From CAIVAT01 sp038212325 (GTDB lineage: Bacteria > Bacteroidota > Bacteroidia > Bacteroidales > FEN-979): a DNA stretch of 64,000 nt. Below are positions 45,414-54,564 of this stretch, in pieces. A program made the translations under genes and the position numbers. The DNA is taken from positions 15,230 through 79,229 of the forward strand of contig JBBQUQ010000001.1 in the NCBI GenBank assembly GCA_038212325.1. The letters are read 5' to 3'. The notes under the pieces were generated by a model. The model had not been told where the DNA came from and did not search any database. It was given only the letters and a program-made list of their open reading frames with translations. The stretch's first letter is position 1; every line of letters begins with the position of its first letter.

Positions 45414-46171
45414 TGCTTTATTCAACAAAGGGCATTGTTTTTCATTCTATCAAATATTCAGAGACCAGTGTAATCGTTAAAATTTACACCGGGATGTTCG
45501 GAATTCAATCCTACCTTTTCAAAGGCATCCGCGTTTCAAAATCAAAAATCAAGCCCGGGCTTTTTCAATCCATGACTCTGCTTGACCTGGTGGTGTATCA
45601 TCGGGAAAAACATTCGCTGCAATCGGTGAAGGAGGTGCGTATTGCCCATCCGTTTAAAACCATCCCGTTCGATATCCGGAAAAGTTCTGTGGTTCTGTTT
45701 ATCAATGAGTTGGCTTATAAGGCCATCCGTGAAGAAGAGCCCAACCCCGACCTTTTTGAATTTCTCTGGCAAACATGTCTCGACCTGGACGGAACGGAAG
45801 AAAGCGTGTCAGGTTTCCACATCCGCTTTGCGCTTGAGCTGATGCATCACCTTGGCATCTTCCCGCAAAACAACTATTCATCGGCATTTCCGGTGTTCAA
45901 CCTGCGCGAAGGGCTTTTCCAGGCCTCCATCCCGGTCCATCCGAATTATCTCGACCAGGAGTACAGCCGGATGATGTCGGGGGTGCTCGAAAAATGCCAG
46001 GTGGAGGCAAACCAAAATGGTGAAATTGTGAAATGGCGGAATGGTGAAATGTTCCAGGATGCAGGAGCAAGGAACAAGCTGCTTGAAATCATTCTTCTTT
46101 ATTATCAGCTGCATCTTCCCGGGTTCAGGGAAGTACAGTCGCATCATATCCTCCATGAAGTTTTGGCCTAA
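45413..46171 (+). CDS. recO: DNA repair protein RecO
   Basis: 252 residues. RecO anneals strands and loads RecA with RecR in gap repair. The N-terminal OB fold is clear (STKGIVFHSIKYSETSVIVKIYT, residues about 4-26); the helical C-terminal domain follows. The four zinc-binding Cys seen in some RecO proteins are not evident. Residues about 201-215 (NGEIVKWRNGEMF) are encoded by five units of the dispersed 8-bp repeat, inserted in frame in the C-terminal domain. It is coupled to porZ by a TGATG overlap. Confidence 0.9.
   Translation: MLYSTKGIVFHSIKYSETSVIVKIYTGMFGIQSYLFKGIRVSKSKIKPGLFQSMTLLDLVVYHREKHSLQSVKEVRIAHPFKTIPFDIRKSSVVLFINELAYKAIREEEPNPDLFEFLWQTCLDLDGTEESVSGFHIRFALELMHHLGIFPQNNYSSAFPVFNLREGLFQASIPVHPNYLDQEYSRMMSGVLEKCQVEANQNGEIVKWRNGEMFQDAGARNKLLEIILLYYQLHLPGFREVQSHHILHEVLA
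46013..46051. repeat. dispersed 8-bp repeat AAATGGTG, about 5 units inside recO
   Basis: Units AAATGGTG, AAATTGTG, AAATGGCG, GAATGGTG, AAATGTTC lie inside the recO reading frame, giving NGEIVKWRNGEM in the protein. Confidence 0.88.
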
Positions 46172-46176
46172 ATCTG

Positions 46177-46184
46177 TATCTTTG
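46177..46184 (+). promoter_or_regulatory. -7 element TATCTTTG for lysS
   Basis: An exact TAnnTTTG match 16 bp before the lysS ATG, directly after the recO stop. The predicted leader is very short. Confidence 0.65.
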
Positions 46185-46200
46185 CCGAAAATTTGGCAAT

Positions 46201-47736
46201 ATGACGACAGGATTAACCGAACAGGAAACCATACGCAGAAATTCACTGAATGAGCTTACCAGGCTTGGCATCGACCCGTATCCCCCGGAAACGTTTGAGG
46301 TCAATGTAAAATCGTCTGATATAAAAAATAATTTCCCCGCCGACCACACCCTTTTCCAGCAGGCAAGCATCGCCGGGCGCATCATGAGCAGGCGCATCAT
46401 GGGGGCTGCATCCTTTGTGGAGCTCCAGGATGAAAGCGGCCGCATCCAGCTGTATATGAAGCGGGATGACATATGCCCGGGAGAAGATAAAACACTGTAC
46501 AACACCGTATTCAAAAAATTGCTCGATATCGGCGACATCATTGGTGTGACAGGCTTTGTCTTCATCACCCAGATGGGAGAAATCACCATCCATGTCCAGT
46601 CGCTGAAGCTGCTCTGCAAATCCCTCCGGCCGCTGCCCATCGTGAAGGAAAAGGAGGACGAGGTTTTTGATGCATTCACCGATCCGGAACAACGGTATCG
46701 CCAGCGCTATGTCGACATGATCGTAAACCCTGAGGTGCGCGAGGTATTTGTAAAACGAAATATCCTGTTAAATTCGATGCGCAATTACCTGAATGCCAAA
46801 TCGTACCTTGAAGTTGAGACCCCGATTTTGCAACCCCTTTACGGAGGCGCGGCCGCCAGACCATTTAAAACCTTCCACAACACGCTGGATATGACGCTCT
46901 ATCTCCGCATTGCGAATGAGCTTTACCTGAAAAGGCTGATCGTAGGCGGATATGACGGCGTTTATGAATTTTCAAAGGATTTTCGCAACGAGGGGATGGA
47001 CCGTTTTCACAATCCCGAATTCACCCAGATGGAGTTGTATGTTGCCTATAAAGACTATGAGTGGATGATGGATCTCGTGGAGGAGATGGTGGAAAAGATC
47101 GCCATGGACCTGCACGGGAAAACACAGGTACAGGTGGGCGAAAACATGGTCGATTTCAAACGGCCATGGAAACGGTTTAGCATGTTCGAAGCTATCCAAC
47201 ATTTTACCGGGATCAGCATTGACGGAAAATCGGAGGAGGAACTCGGCGAAATCGCCAAAGAGCTGGATGTGCCCATCGATCGCACCATGGCCAAGGGAAA
47301 GATCATCGACCAGATATTTGGTGAAAAATGCGAACCGTTCCTCATCCAGCCGACGTTCATCACCGATTACCCGGTGGAGATGTCGCCGCTTGCCAAGAAG
47401 CATCGCAGCAAACCCGGTTTGGTTGAACGGTTTGAAGCCATTTGCAATGGGAAAGAGCTCTGCAACTCCTTCTCCGAGTTAAACGATCCCATCGACCAGC
47501 GCGAGCGGTTTGCATCGCAGCTTGAACTGGGAAAACGCGGCGACGATGAGTCGATGGTGCTCGACGAAGATTTTCTGCGGGCGCTTGAATTCGGCATGCC
47601 GCCCACCGCCGGGCTCGGTATCGGCATTGACCGTTTGACCATGATCATGACCAATTCCCAATCCATCCAGGATGTGCTTTTCTTCCCGCAGATGCGGCCG
47701 GAGAAGAGGCCAAATAGTGAAATGGCGAAATGGTGA
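46201..47736 (+). CDS. lysS: lysine--tRNA ligase, class II
   Basis: 511 residues. An N-terminal OB anticodon-binding domain (about 55-160) is followed by the class II catalytic core: motif 2 FRNEGMDRFHNPEFTQME, and motif 3 GLGIGIDRLTMIM. FLEVETP-type motif 1 is represented by SYLEVETPILQP. It charges tRNA-Lys. The family C-terminus normally ends at about FFPQMRPEK; here the final residues NSEMAKW come from a copy of the dispersed 8-bp repeat that supplies the stop codon. The stop lies 2 bp from the end of the convergent deiminase gene. Confidence 0.97.
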   Translation: MTTGLTEQETIRRNSLNELTRLGIDPYPPETFEVNVKSSDIKNNFPADHTLFQQASIAGRIMSRRIMGAASFVELQDESGRIQLYMKRDDICPGEDKTLYNTVFKKLLDIGDIIGVTGFVFITQMGEITIHVQSLKLLCKSLRPLPIVKEKEDEVFDAFTDPEQRYRQRYVDMIVNPEVREVFVKRNILLNSMRNYLNAKSYLEVETPILQPLYGGAAARPFKTFHNTLDMTLYLRIANELYLKRLIVGGYDGVYEFSKDFRNEGMDRFHNPEFTQMELYVAYKDYEWMMDLVEEMVEKIAMDLHGKTQVQVGENMVDFKRPWKRFSMFEAIQHFTGISIDGKSEEELGEIAKELDVPIDRTMAKGKIIDQIFGEKCEPFLIQPTFITDYPVEMSPLAKKHRSKPGLVERFEAICNGKELCNSFSELNDPIDQRERFASQLELGKRGDDESMVLDEDFLRALEFGMPPTAGLGIGIDRLTMIMTNSQSIQDVLFFPQMRPEKRPNSEMAKW

Positions 47737-47737
47737 A
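47713..47737. repeat. dispersed 8-bp repeat at the lysS / deiminase junction
   Basis: Units AAATAGTG, AAATGGCG, AAATGGTG, then AAATC. They encode the C-terminal residues of LysS and fill the junction between two convergent genes. Confidence 0.86.
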
Positions 47738-47738
47738 A

Positions 47739-49775
47739 TCAACGGATCAATGCGATCCGGATTGTTTCTACATTGTTTTTAGTTCTGAGCATGCACAGAT
47801 AAATTCCTCCAGGAAGTTTGTCGCCGCCGTTATCGGTTCCATCCCATTGAACCTTGAAAGATCCCGGTTCAAGTACCTGCGAAACCAGTGATTTGACCCT
47901 GACTCCATTGACATCCAGTATTTCCATTGAAACCTCTCCGCGCATTGTTATTTCCAGCGGAATGGTTGTAACAAAACTAAACGGATTGGGGTAACTGTCT
48001 CCAATGCCAGCATGATTTACAGGTTCGCCAACAGAGGTCAGTAAAGCTGCATTGACCATGATAATCAAGTGAAAGCTGCCGGCAGAGGTGGTCACTCTCA
48101 GGCTATCCATCAAATAGACAATAGAGGGATTCAAATTAAGCAGAAAAGCAATCGATACCCGGAAGGCAACGCTGTCGCCTGGGTTGACCTGGTGAGGCAA
48201 CGCTACTGAAATGGAATCAACAGACCATCCAAAAGCTGTTCCCTGCTGCTGAATTGCAGTCAGACTGATCGGATTTGGTGTGTAGTTATGCAACTGGACG
48301 ATTTGCCTGCCTTCGCTGGTCGTATTAACCCAGATGGTATCCGGAACAGGTGTTAAGTTGGTATAAACCGTCTGGAAAGAAAACGGGTCGGCAGCCCCGA
48401 TGAGCGGGGCAGATGCATGGCGACCCGACTCGTCGGCAGCGGTAAGATAGTATTTTACCACACTTCCGGCAGGCTGTTTGGGAATTGTGCCGGTGTAATT
48501 TTTGCCTGCCGTGTTCAACATCAGTGCCGTGTGATAGGATCCGCCATTCACCTGGTAATGAATCAGCACCGAATCGGCCTTAACCGGCTGATGGCTGCTG
48601 GCAATGATCTCGGCACTCACCGGGTAATCAGATTCGCAAGGCTGGTTGCCAAAGATGGGGATATGCTTAATCTGAAGCAGGCCAATGTCGGAAATCCCCA
48701 TCACCCGGCAGTGCAGGGCATCAGTCGATACCCAGGGAGTTGATGGATTCCCGATAAAGCCAATCACCTGGTACCCGGGCATGGCGGCTTCATAAACCGC
48801 CTTAGCGCTGTCGTCCCACACGGAATTCATGAAGGGCACCAGCACTTTGTTGTTGAGGATCACCGAATTGGAGTAGGGCTGGTCCTGTGGCGTCTTCACC
48901 CGATAAACCTTGTAGTTGTAACCATATGAAGAGGTTTGCGAGGCCCAGTATGCGGCTGCCGATTCAAGTGCACTGTATTCGGGATCGTTTGTGAGCACCT
49001 GCCTGATCAATATTTTACCAGGAGCAAGAAATTTCCCCCAGCAATCGATGTGATCGATGGTCGACTGCGTGTTCGGATCGGGTACGACATGAAAATTGGT
49101 AATACCCAGGTAATCACTCATCTTCTGGGCAATCTGCTCGTGGGTCTGGGTTGGGTTCTCCACCCAAACCAGGTCGGTGGAGGCCGATATCCCGAATCCG
49201 TCGGTCATGTAATCGCCCCCGGTGGAGATAACGTTCATGCCGTACCACGGGATACCCAGCATTTGCGCCATTTTCTTAGGTATTTCATCATCGTTCGGAC
49301 GCGGACGGTTATAGGGGAAGTCGACAATTCCGATCTGGTCGGCGCTGTCCGACTCAAACCAGGGGCCATAATCCCGTGTCCAGTAGCTGTCGGTTGGCGC
49401 GATCAGGAAATTGCAATGACTCGTATCCACGCCATTTGCGACGTACTGGCTTATGACCGTGTTCTTCTGTGAAATTGAGGCGACGATGGTTGTAACCGTG
49501 ACATCAGTGGCCATCTCCTTAATGAGGGATATCGGGATGCCAAAAGGGTATCGAACCAGGGCTCCCTGCATGCGGTCAAATTCGGCAACATTCCGCATCG
49601 GGGCTGAAGGCGGATCTGTTTCGACAAAACCCCTTCCGATTTCACTCCTGCGCAACAATTCATCGGGCGACATTTCGTGTCGAAGCACCGGCCGGCTGAA
49701 CCGGGAGGTGTCTTGTGCCATGCTATTGGTGGCAATCATTATTACCAGGATCAGGATGGTGGAGATCTTTTTCAT
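47739..49775 (-). CDS. secreted peptidylarginine-deiminase-like enzyme (PPAD/agmatine deiminase family) with T9SS domain
   Basis: 678 residues. Signal peptide about 1-20. The guanidino-group-modifying catalytic domain carries all four active-site residues: Asp135 in WTRDYGPW, His242 and Asp244 in TIDHIDCWGKF, Cys356 in STDALHCRVMG. The spacing nearly equals that of Porphyromonas gingivalis PPAD (Asp130, His236, Asp238, Cys351). An Ig-like domain follows the catalytic domain, and a T9SS type A domain ends the protein (SYPNPFSFVT, LPGGIYLCML). PPAD citrullinates C-terminal arginines of peptides; cytoplasmic agmatine deiminases have neither signal peptide nor sorting domain. Extracellular arginine deimination is therefore the best inference; substrate specificity is unproven. 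The gene is divergent from mltD. Confidence 0.88.
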   Translation of the reverse strand: MKKISTILILVIMIATNSMAQDTSRFSRPVLRHEMSPDELLRRSEIGRGFVETDPPSAPMRNVAEFDRMQGALVRYPFGIPISLIKEMATDVTVTTIVASISQKNTVISQYVANGVDTSHCNFLIAPTDSYWTRDYGPWFESDSADQIGIVDFPYNRPRPNDDEIPKKMAQMLGIPWYGMNVISTGGDYMTDGFGISASTDLVWVENPTQTHEQIAQKMSDYLGITNFHVVPDPNTQSTIDHIDCWGKFLAPGKILIRQVLTNDPEYSALESAAAYWASQTSSYGYNYKVYRVKTPQDQPYSNSVILNNKVLVPFMNSVWDDSAKAVYEAAMPGYQVIGFIGNPSTPWVSTDALHCRVMGISDIGLLQIKHIPIFGNQPCESDYPVSAEIIASSHQPVKADSVLIHYQVNGGSYHTALMLNTAGKNYTGTIPKQPAGSVVKYYLTAADESGRHASAPLIGAADPFSFQTVYTNLTPVPDTIWVNTTSEGRQIVQLHNYTPNPISLTAIQQQGTAFGWSVDSISVALPHQVNPGDSVAFRVSIAFLLNLNPSIVYLMDSLRVTTSAGSFHLIIMVNAALLTSVGEPVNHAGIGDSYPNPFSFVTTIPLEITMRGEVSMEILDVNGVRVKSLVSQVLEPGSFKVQWDGTDNGGDKLPGGIYLCMLRTKNNVETIRIALIR

Positions 49776-49805
49776 TCAAAAAGGATATGACTATGAATAC
49801 TTTTA

Positions 49806-49836
49806 CAAAAGTAGCAATTTCGCTGTTTTCCCAAAA
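49806..49836 (-). promoter_or_regulatory. promoter of the deiminase gene
   Basis: On the minus strand TTTTG (49836-49832) and TACTTTTG (49813-49806) with about 18 bp between, close to the Bacteroidota consensus, 31 bp before the ATG. Confidence 0.6.
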
Positions 49837-49852
49837 TCTAAAAATAAAACCC

Positions 49853-49860
49853 TATTTTTG
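49853..49860 (+). promoter_or_regulatory. -7 element TATTTTTG for the LysM transglycosylase
   Basis: An exact TAnnTTTG match 41 bp before the ATG. It is paired with the oppositely directed deiminase promoter about 40 bp away. Confidence 0.5.
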
Positions 49861-49901
49861 CAGTTATTCTATAACCTGTTATCGATTAAAAAGTTATCTG
49901 C

Positions 49902-51698
49902 ATGGCTTTAAAAAAAATCCTTCCTGTCATCCTTTCTCTCTTACTGTTCCATTTTTGCCTGCCTGCACAGGTGCCCATCCGTCCCGATTCACTTACCAGT
50001 AAAAAGCCATTTATCGAAGATGACCAGGTTGTACTCATGCTTGACAGCCTCGCCAATCTTAAAATTTTTGAAGACACTCAATTTCCGAATGCAAACCAAT
50101 ATCAAAACTGGGCCACCTATTCTGACAATGATATTCCCACCTTCCCCGATTCTGTTTATTCGGAGCGCATTGCACTCATGAATGATCAGTCGCCCTTTGA
50201 ATTTGTATATAACGGGGAGGTGAAAAAATTCATTGAACTTTATGGCGTCAGAAAACGCAAACTGACCGCCCGGATCCTTGGGCTGACCCAGATATATTTT
50301 CCGTTGTTTGAAGAGCATCTCGATAAATTCAACATGCCGCTGGAACTCAAATACCTTGCTGTTATTGAATCGGCGCTAAACCCGATCGCCAATTCACCCG
50401 CCGGCGCCAAGGGGTTGTGGCAATTCATGTACGGCACCGGGAAGGTTTACGGGCTTAAGGTAAGCACCTATGTCGACGACCGGTTCGACCCCTACAAGTC
50501 AACCATTGCAGCATGCGAACACCTGACAGATTTGTACGACATCTACGGAAGCTGGTCATTGGCCCTGGCTGCTTATAATTCCGGGGCTGGCAATGTGAAC
50601 AAAGCTATTCGCAGGGCAGGGGGTATCAAAAATTTCTGGGCCATAAAAAAGTTTCTTCCGAAAGAAACCGCCTCTTATGTTCCTGCTTTTATTGCGGCAA
50701 GTTATGTTCTGACCTATGCCAATGAACACAAGATTTACCCGGTTGATCCGGGCATTCTATATTATGAAGTAGACACGGTAACGGTTCATAACCCATTGTC
50801 GTTCGACCAGATTTCTGAAATGCTGAATATCCCGATGGATGAAATTGCCTTTCTCAATCCCTCCTTTAAGCGGCGGATAATCCCGGCTTCTGCGGAAAAT
50901 CCATATAAACTTCGGTTGCGGAAAAAGTACATCGGCAATTTTATCAACAATGAAGCGGCGCTTTATGCCTACAGAACAAAAGATGGCCTGGCCAGCGACG
51001 CAATGGCACAAATGGTTTATACCAGCTACCGTGATTCTGAACTCTACACGGTCAAGAGTGGTGAAACGGTTACCTCGATAGCCAAAAAATTCCATATGAC
51101 CCCCGGAGAACTGAAATCCCTCAACGGGTTGAAGAAAAACACCATCAAGCCTAAGAAAAAAATCCTGGTGTACACCAATTCGGCCAAAGGCAACAACCAG
51201 GGTAATGGGGTCGCCTCCACCTATGTTCCGCAGACTGTTCCCAGGGATACCGCGGCAAAAACGACTTCTTTAAACAAGGATTCGGAACCGGTTGCCTCCA
51301 AAACCATTACCCCTGATCATAATCCCCAAACCATTCACGTAGTCAAAAGCGGGGAAAACCTCGGAAAGATCGCTGCAAAATATCATTGTACAACAGCGGA
51401 ACTGATGAAATGGAACAACATGAGCAGCCAGAAAATACTGGTTGGCCAGAAAATAAAAGTAGCTTCGGTAGGCATCGCAAGCACCTCAGCGACCAGAACT
51501 GAATCGGGGAATCCCAAGCCGAAAACCACCTCCACTACAGGCTCCCAGCGGTTTACCTATTATACCATCGTGTCAGGCGACAACCTTTGGGATATTGCCG
51601 ATAAATTTGATGTAACCGTGTCGCAGCTCAAGTCGGTCAACAACCTGAAAAATAACAGCCGACTCAAACCGGGCCAGAAGATAAAAATCCCGAAATAA
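49902..51698 (+). CDS. MltD-like lytic transglycosylase with three LysM domains
   Basis: 598 residues. Signal peptide about 1-23. A goose-lysozyme-type SLT domain (about 140-290) has the catalytic Glu156 in LAVIESALNP, then GAKGLWQFMYGTG and ALAAYNSGAGNVNKAI. Three LysM peptidoglycan-binding domains sit at the C-terminus (about 382-425, 478-520, 553-598), the last ending at the stop codon. MltD-type enzymes cleave the MurNAc-GlcNAc bond to the 1,6-anhydro product. No lipobox is seen, so it is probably periplasmic. Confidence 0.93.
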   Translation: MALKKILPVILSLLLFHFCLPAQVPIRPDSLTSKKPFIEDDQVVLMLDSLANLKIFEDTQFPNANQYQNWATYSDNDIPTFPDSVYSERIALMNDQSPFEFVYNGEVKKFIELYGVRKRKLTARILGLTQIYFPLFEEHLDKFNMPLELKYLAVIESALNPIANSPAGAKGLWQFMYGTGKVYGLKVSTYVDDRFDPYKSTIAACEHLTDLYDIYGSWSLALAAYNSGAGNVNKAIRRAGGIKNFWAIKKFLPKETASYVPAFIAASYVLTYANEHKIYPVDPGILYYEVDTVTVHNPLSFDQISEMLNIPMDEIAFLNPSFKRRIIPASAENPYKLRLRKKYIGNFINNEAALYAYRTKDGLASDAMAQMVYTSYRDSELYTVKSGETVTSIAKKFHMTPGELKSLNGLKKNTIKPKKKILVYTNSAKGNNQGNGVASTYVPQTVPRDTAAKTTSLNKDSEPVASKTITPDHNPQTIHVVKSGENLGKIAAKYHCTTAELMKWNNMSSQKILVGQKIKVASVGIASTSATRTESGNPKPKTTSTTGSQRFTYYTIVSGDNLWDIADKFDVTVSQLKSVNNLKNNSRLKPGQKIKIPK

Positions 51699-51834
51699 TT
51701 ATTGTATCTTTCTCCGGTTATTGCAAACCCTGTCATTCATACAATATTTGGTTTTTCCGATGAAACCTTCCACAGTTCCTAACCCGTAAGAGAAAAAGTG
51801 GTGCCGGAATTCATTATAAATGCATTGCAAGGCC

Positions 51835-53142
51835 ATGAAAATAATCCCGTCAATTAGCCGCAGCCGGATCATTTCAGCAGCAATTGTGCTGTTGCTCCTC
51901 TTGCACGCTGTCGCGGAGGCACAGGACTCCATCACCCTGGATTATTGCTACCGGCAGGCTGAAAAGAACTATCCGCTGCACCGGCAGCTTGAATTGCTGG
52001 GAAACTCCAATACCTTTAAGGTTCAGACCCTGAACAAGAATTACCTGCCGCAATTCAATGTCAACGCAAGCGCCTCCCTGCAATCGGATGTGACCGAGGT
52101 AGCCATTGACTTTCCGTCGGGCATGTCGGTGCCCATCATGCCCACGCTGAGCAAGGACTGGTACAAGCTGACACTCGACGTAAACCAGGTAATCTACGAC
52201 GGCCATGTGACCGAGTACCAGAAAAAAGCAGAAGCCTTCAACCTGCAGGCCGACCGGAAAGGCGTGGAGATTGAACTTTACAAACTCAAAGAGAGGATCA
52301 ACCAGGTGTTCTTCAGCATTATCCTGGTTCAGCAGAATGAATTGCTGCTGATAAGCAACCGGGAACGCCTCGAAGCAAAACTGGCCGAAGTGCAGTCGGG
52401 AATCAGGAATGGAGCCATCCTTGAGATGAATGCCGACATTCTCAGGGCTGAACTCGTGCGCATCGATCAGCAACTCACCGAAAGCCGAATGGACCGGAGC
52501 ACCTCTTATAACATGCTGTCAGAGCTGATTTCATTCAAGGTCTCAGAAAATTCGACTTTTGCCATACCTATTGTAAACCTCGCGGGAACGGTTTTTGAAA
52601 ACAGGCGGTTTGAAAACGAGCTGTACAACATCCAGCGTTCGAAAGTGGACCTGATGCGGAACATGATCACCACCAGATGGAACCCGAAGTTATTCGCTTA
52701 TGGGCAGGTCGGATACGGAAGGCCGAGCCTGAACATGCTGGATGACAACTTTATGCCATGGTGGTTGTTTGGGGCAAAACTGACCTGGTCACCCTGGAAC
52801 TGGAACCAGAATAAAAATGAAAAGCAGATTCTCAACATTCAGAACGACATCTTGCGGACTCAGCAAGAAACATTCGATAAAAATCTGAAAATCAGCTCAC
52901 AAAAAGACCTGGGTGAAATCATGAAATTCACCGGGATGCTATCACAAGACGACCAGATAATCGGTTTGAGGGAAAAGATCTCCAAAACGGCCTCTTCTCA
53001 GCTGGATAACGGGGTAATCACCTCAAGTGATTACATTGCCCGGATGAATGAGGAGACGCTTTCGCGGTTGAACCTGGAAATCCATAAAATTCAATTAATT
53101 AAAGCAAAACTATCGTATCTGTATACCCTGGGAAAACTTTGA
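51835..53142 (+). CDS. TolC-family outer membrane efflux protein
   Basis: About 435 residues from ATG 51835 (an ATG at 51820 is also possible). Signal peptide about 1-30 ending in AEAQDS. The alpha-helical barrel pattern of outer membrane factors is visible: TLDYCYRQAEKNYPL at the start and two long coiled helical repeats (about 130-200 and 340-430). It is the first gene of a plus-strand operon that also encodes an HlyD-like adaptor, two ABC ATPases and two ABC-2 permeases, so it most likely provides the outer-membrane exit for that exporter. Confidence 0.9.
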   Translation: MKIIPSISRSRIISAAIVLLLLLHAVAEAQDSITLDYCYRQAEKNYPLHRQLELLGNSNTFKVQTLNKNYLPQFNVNASASLQSDVTEVAIDFPSGMSVPIMPTLSKDWYKLTLDVNQVIYDGHVTEYQKKAEAFNLQADRKGVEIELYKLKERINQVFFSIILVQQNELLLISNRERLEAKLAEVQSGIRNGAILEMNADILRAELVRIDQQLTESRMDRSTSYNMLSELISFKVSENSTFAIPIVNLAGTVFENRRFENELYNIQRSKVDLMRNMITTRWNPKLFAYGQVGYGRPSLNMLDDNFMPWWLFGAKLTWSPWNWNQNKNEKQILNIQNDILRTQQETFDKNLKISSQKDLGEIMKFTGMLSQDDQIIGLREKISKTASSQLDNGVITSSDYIARMNEETLSRLNLEIHKIQLIKAKLSYLYTLGKL

Positions 53143-53178
53143 GAAATGGTTGTGACTCTCCGTGAAATTAACCAAATA

Positions 53179-54075
53179 ATGAATATGAGAACGAGTCTGA
53201 TAACAGCAGTGATTACACTGGCCTTACTGGGGTCCTGCAACAATGACAAAGACAAACCGGATGCCTACGGTTCATTCGAAGCCACAGAGATCACGGTGTC
53301 ATCGTTGGCCAATGGAAAAATCATGCAGTTTAACCTTGAAGAAGGGCAGTTGCTCGATTCGAACCAGGTGGTTGGCTTTGTCGACTCCACCGATCTGCAT
53401 TTGAAAAAACTGCAGCTCTCGGAACAAAAAAGTGCGACAGGCTCACGAAGGGATGATCTTACGTCGCAAATTGCCATCCAGGAGCAGAGCCGTGAAAACA
53501 TGCTGGTTGAAAAAAACCGGTTGGTCAGACTGTTTAAAGACGGAGCCGCAACACAAAAGCAGCTTGACGACATCAACTCCGCCCTGAACCTGGTCGACAA
53601 GCAGATCGCTTCGATCAAAACTCAGTTCAAGGGTGTCGATGACCAAACCGGCAGCGCCGAACAGCAGATTGCTCAGGTGCGCGAATCCATCAAAAATGCA
53701 CGCATTGTCAACCCGGTAAAAGGGACTGTGCTCACAAAATTCGCAGAGAACAACGAAGTGACTGCTTTTGGAAAGCCCTTGTACAAGATTGCTGATCTGC
53801 GTGAAATGCAGCTTCGGGTCTACATCAGCGGAGCGCAGTTGCCGCATGTCACCATTGGCGACAAGGTGGAAGTTCGCATTGATAAAGATGAAAAGACCAA
53901 TTCAACCATGGAGGGCTTCGTAAGCTGGATCTCACAAACCGCTGAGTTCACGCCAAAAACCATACAAACAAAAGAGGAGCGTGTCAACCTTGTGTACGCC
54001 GTGAAAGTTCGGGTCCCGAATGACGGCAGCCTGAAAATAGGGATGCCCGGCGAGATTAAACTGAAGTCAAAATAA
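53179..54075 (+). CDS. HlyD/EmrA-like periplasmic adaptor lipoprotein
   Basis: About 298 residues. Lipoprotein signal with lipobox LLGSC, then EATEITVSSLANGKI, the biotinyl-lipoyl-like hairpin halves flanking a coiled coil (about 70-180), and a beta-barrel domain (MQLRVYISGAQLP). The longer frame from 53146 would add a polar stretch before the signal and is disfavoured. Adaptors of this YbhG-like type link inner-membrane ABC-2 permeases to a TolC channel; all partners are in the same operon. Confidence 0.9.
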   Translation: MNMRTSLITAVITLALLGSCNNDKDKPDAYGSFEATEITVSSLANGKIMQFNLEEGQLLDSNQVVGFVDSTDLHLKKLQLSEQKSATGSRRDDLTSQIAIQEQSRENMLVEKNRLVRLFKDGAATQKQLDDINSALNLVDKQIASIKTQFKGVDDQTGSAEQQIAQVRESIKNARIVNPVKGTVLTKFAENNEVTAFGKPLYKIADLREMQLRVYISGAQLPHVTIGDKVEVRIDKDEKTNSTMEGFVSWISQTAEFTPKTIQTKEERVNLVYAVKVRVPNDGSLKIGMPGEIKLKSK

Positions 54076-54090
54076 CCTAAAACAACAACG

Positions 54091-54561
54091 ATGAAAAAAA
54101 TCACCACAGTGTCTTTATTGCTCATGCTCCTTACCGTATGGTCAGGACTGACCGCTTCGGCGCAAACCCACAAAGCGGATGACATCCTTGGAACCTGGCT
54201 GAACCAGGAAGCCACCGGTAAGATTACCCTGTATAAAGAAAACGGCAAGTACTTTGGCAAGCTTGTATGGCTCAGGGAGCCGAATGACAAGGACTCTGGA
54301 TTGCCTCGCACCGACAGGTTTAACTCCGATCCCAAATTTCAAACGACCCCGCTGATCGGCATGGTCAACATGAAGAACTTCACCTTCGATGGCAGTGACG
54401 AATGGTTGGGCGGTACCATTTATGACCCGAAAAACGGAAAGACCTACAAATGCAGTATCCAGTTCGATGGTTCGGCCAAATTGAAAATCAGGGGATACAT
54501 GGGTGTTTCACTGCTCGGAAGAAACACATACTGGACCAAATCAACCCCTCCGCAGAAATAA
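54091..54561 (+). CDS. DUF2147 secreted protein
   Basis: 156 residues. Signal peptide about 1-25 (ends ASAQ). DUF2147 pattern: DILGTWLNQEATGKITLYK near the start, GTIYDPKNGKTYKCS, and LKIRGYMGVSLLGRNTYW at the end. The domain is a small beta-barrel of unknown role. Its placement inside an export operon, 15 bp after the adaptor gene and 3 bp before the first ABC ATPase, suggests a periplasmic accessory role. Confidence 0.9.
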   Translation: MKKITTVSLLLMLLTVWSGLTASAQTHKADDILGTWLNQEATGKITLYKENGKYFGKLVWLREPNDKDSGLPRTDRFNSDPKFQTTPLIGMVNMKNFTFDGSDEWLGGTIYDPKNGKTYKCSIQFDGSAKLKIRGYMGVSLLGRNTYWTKSTPPQK

Positions 54562-54564
54562 ATT

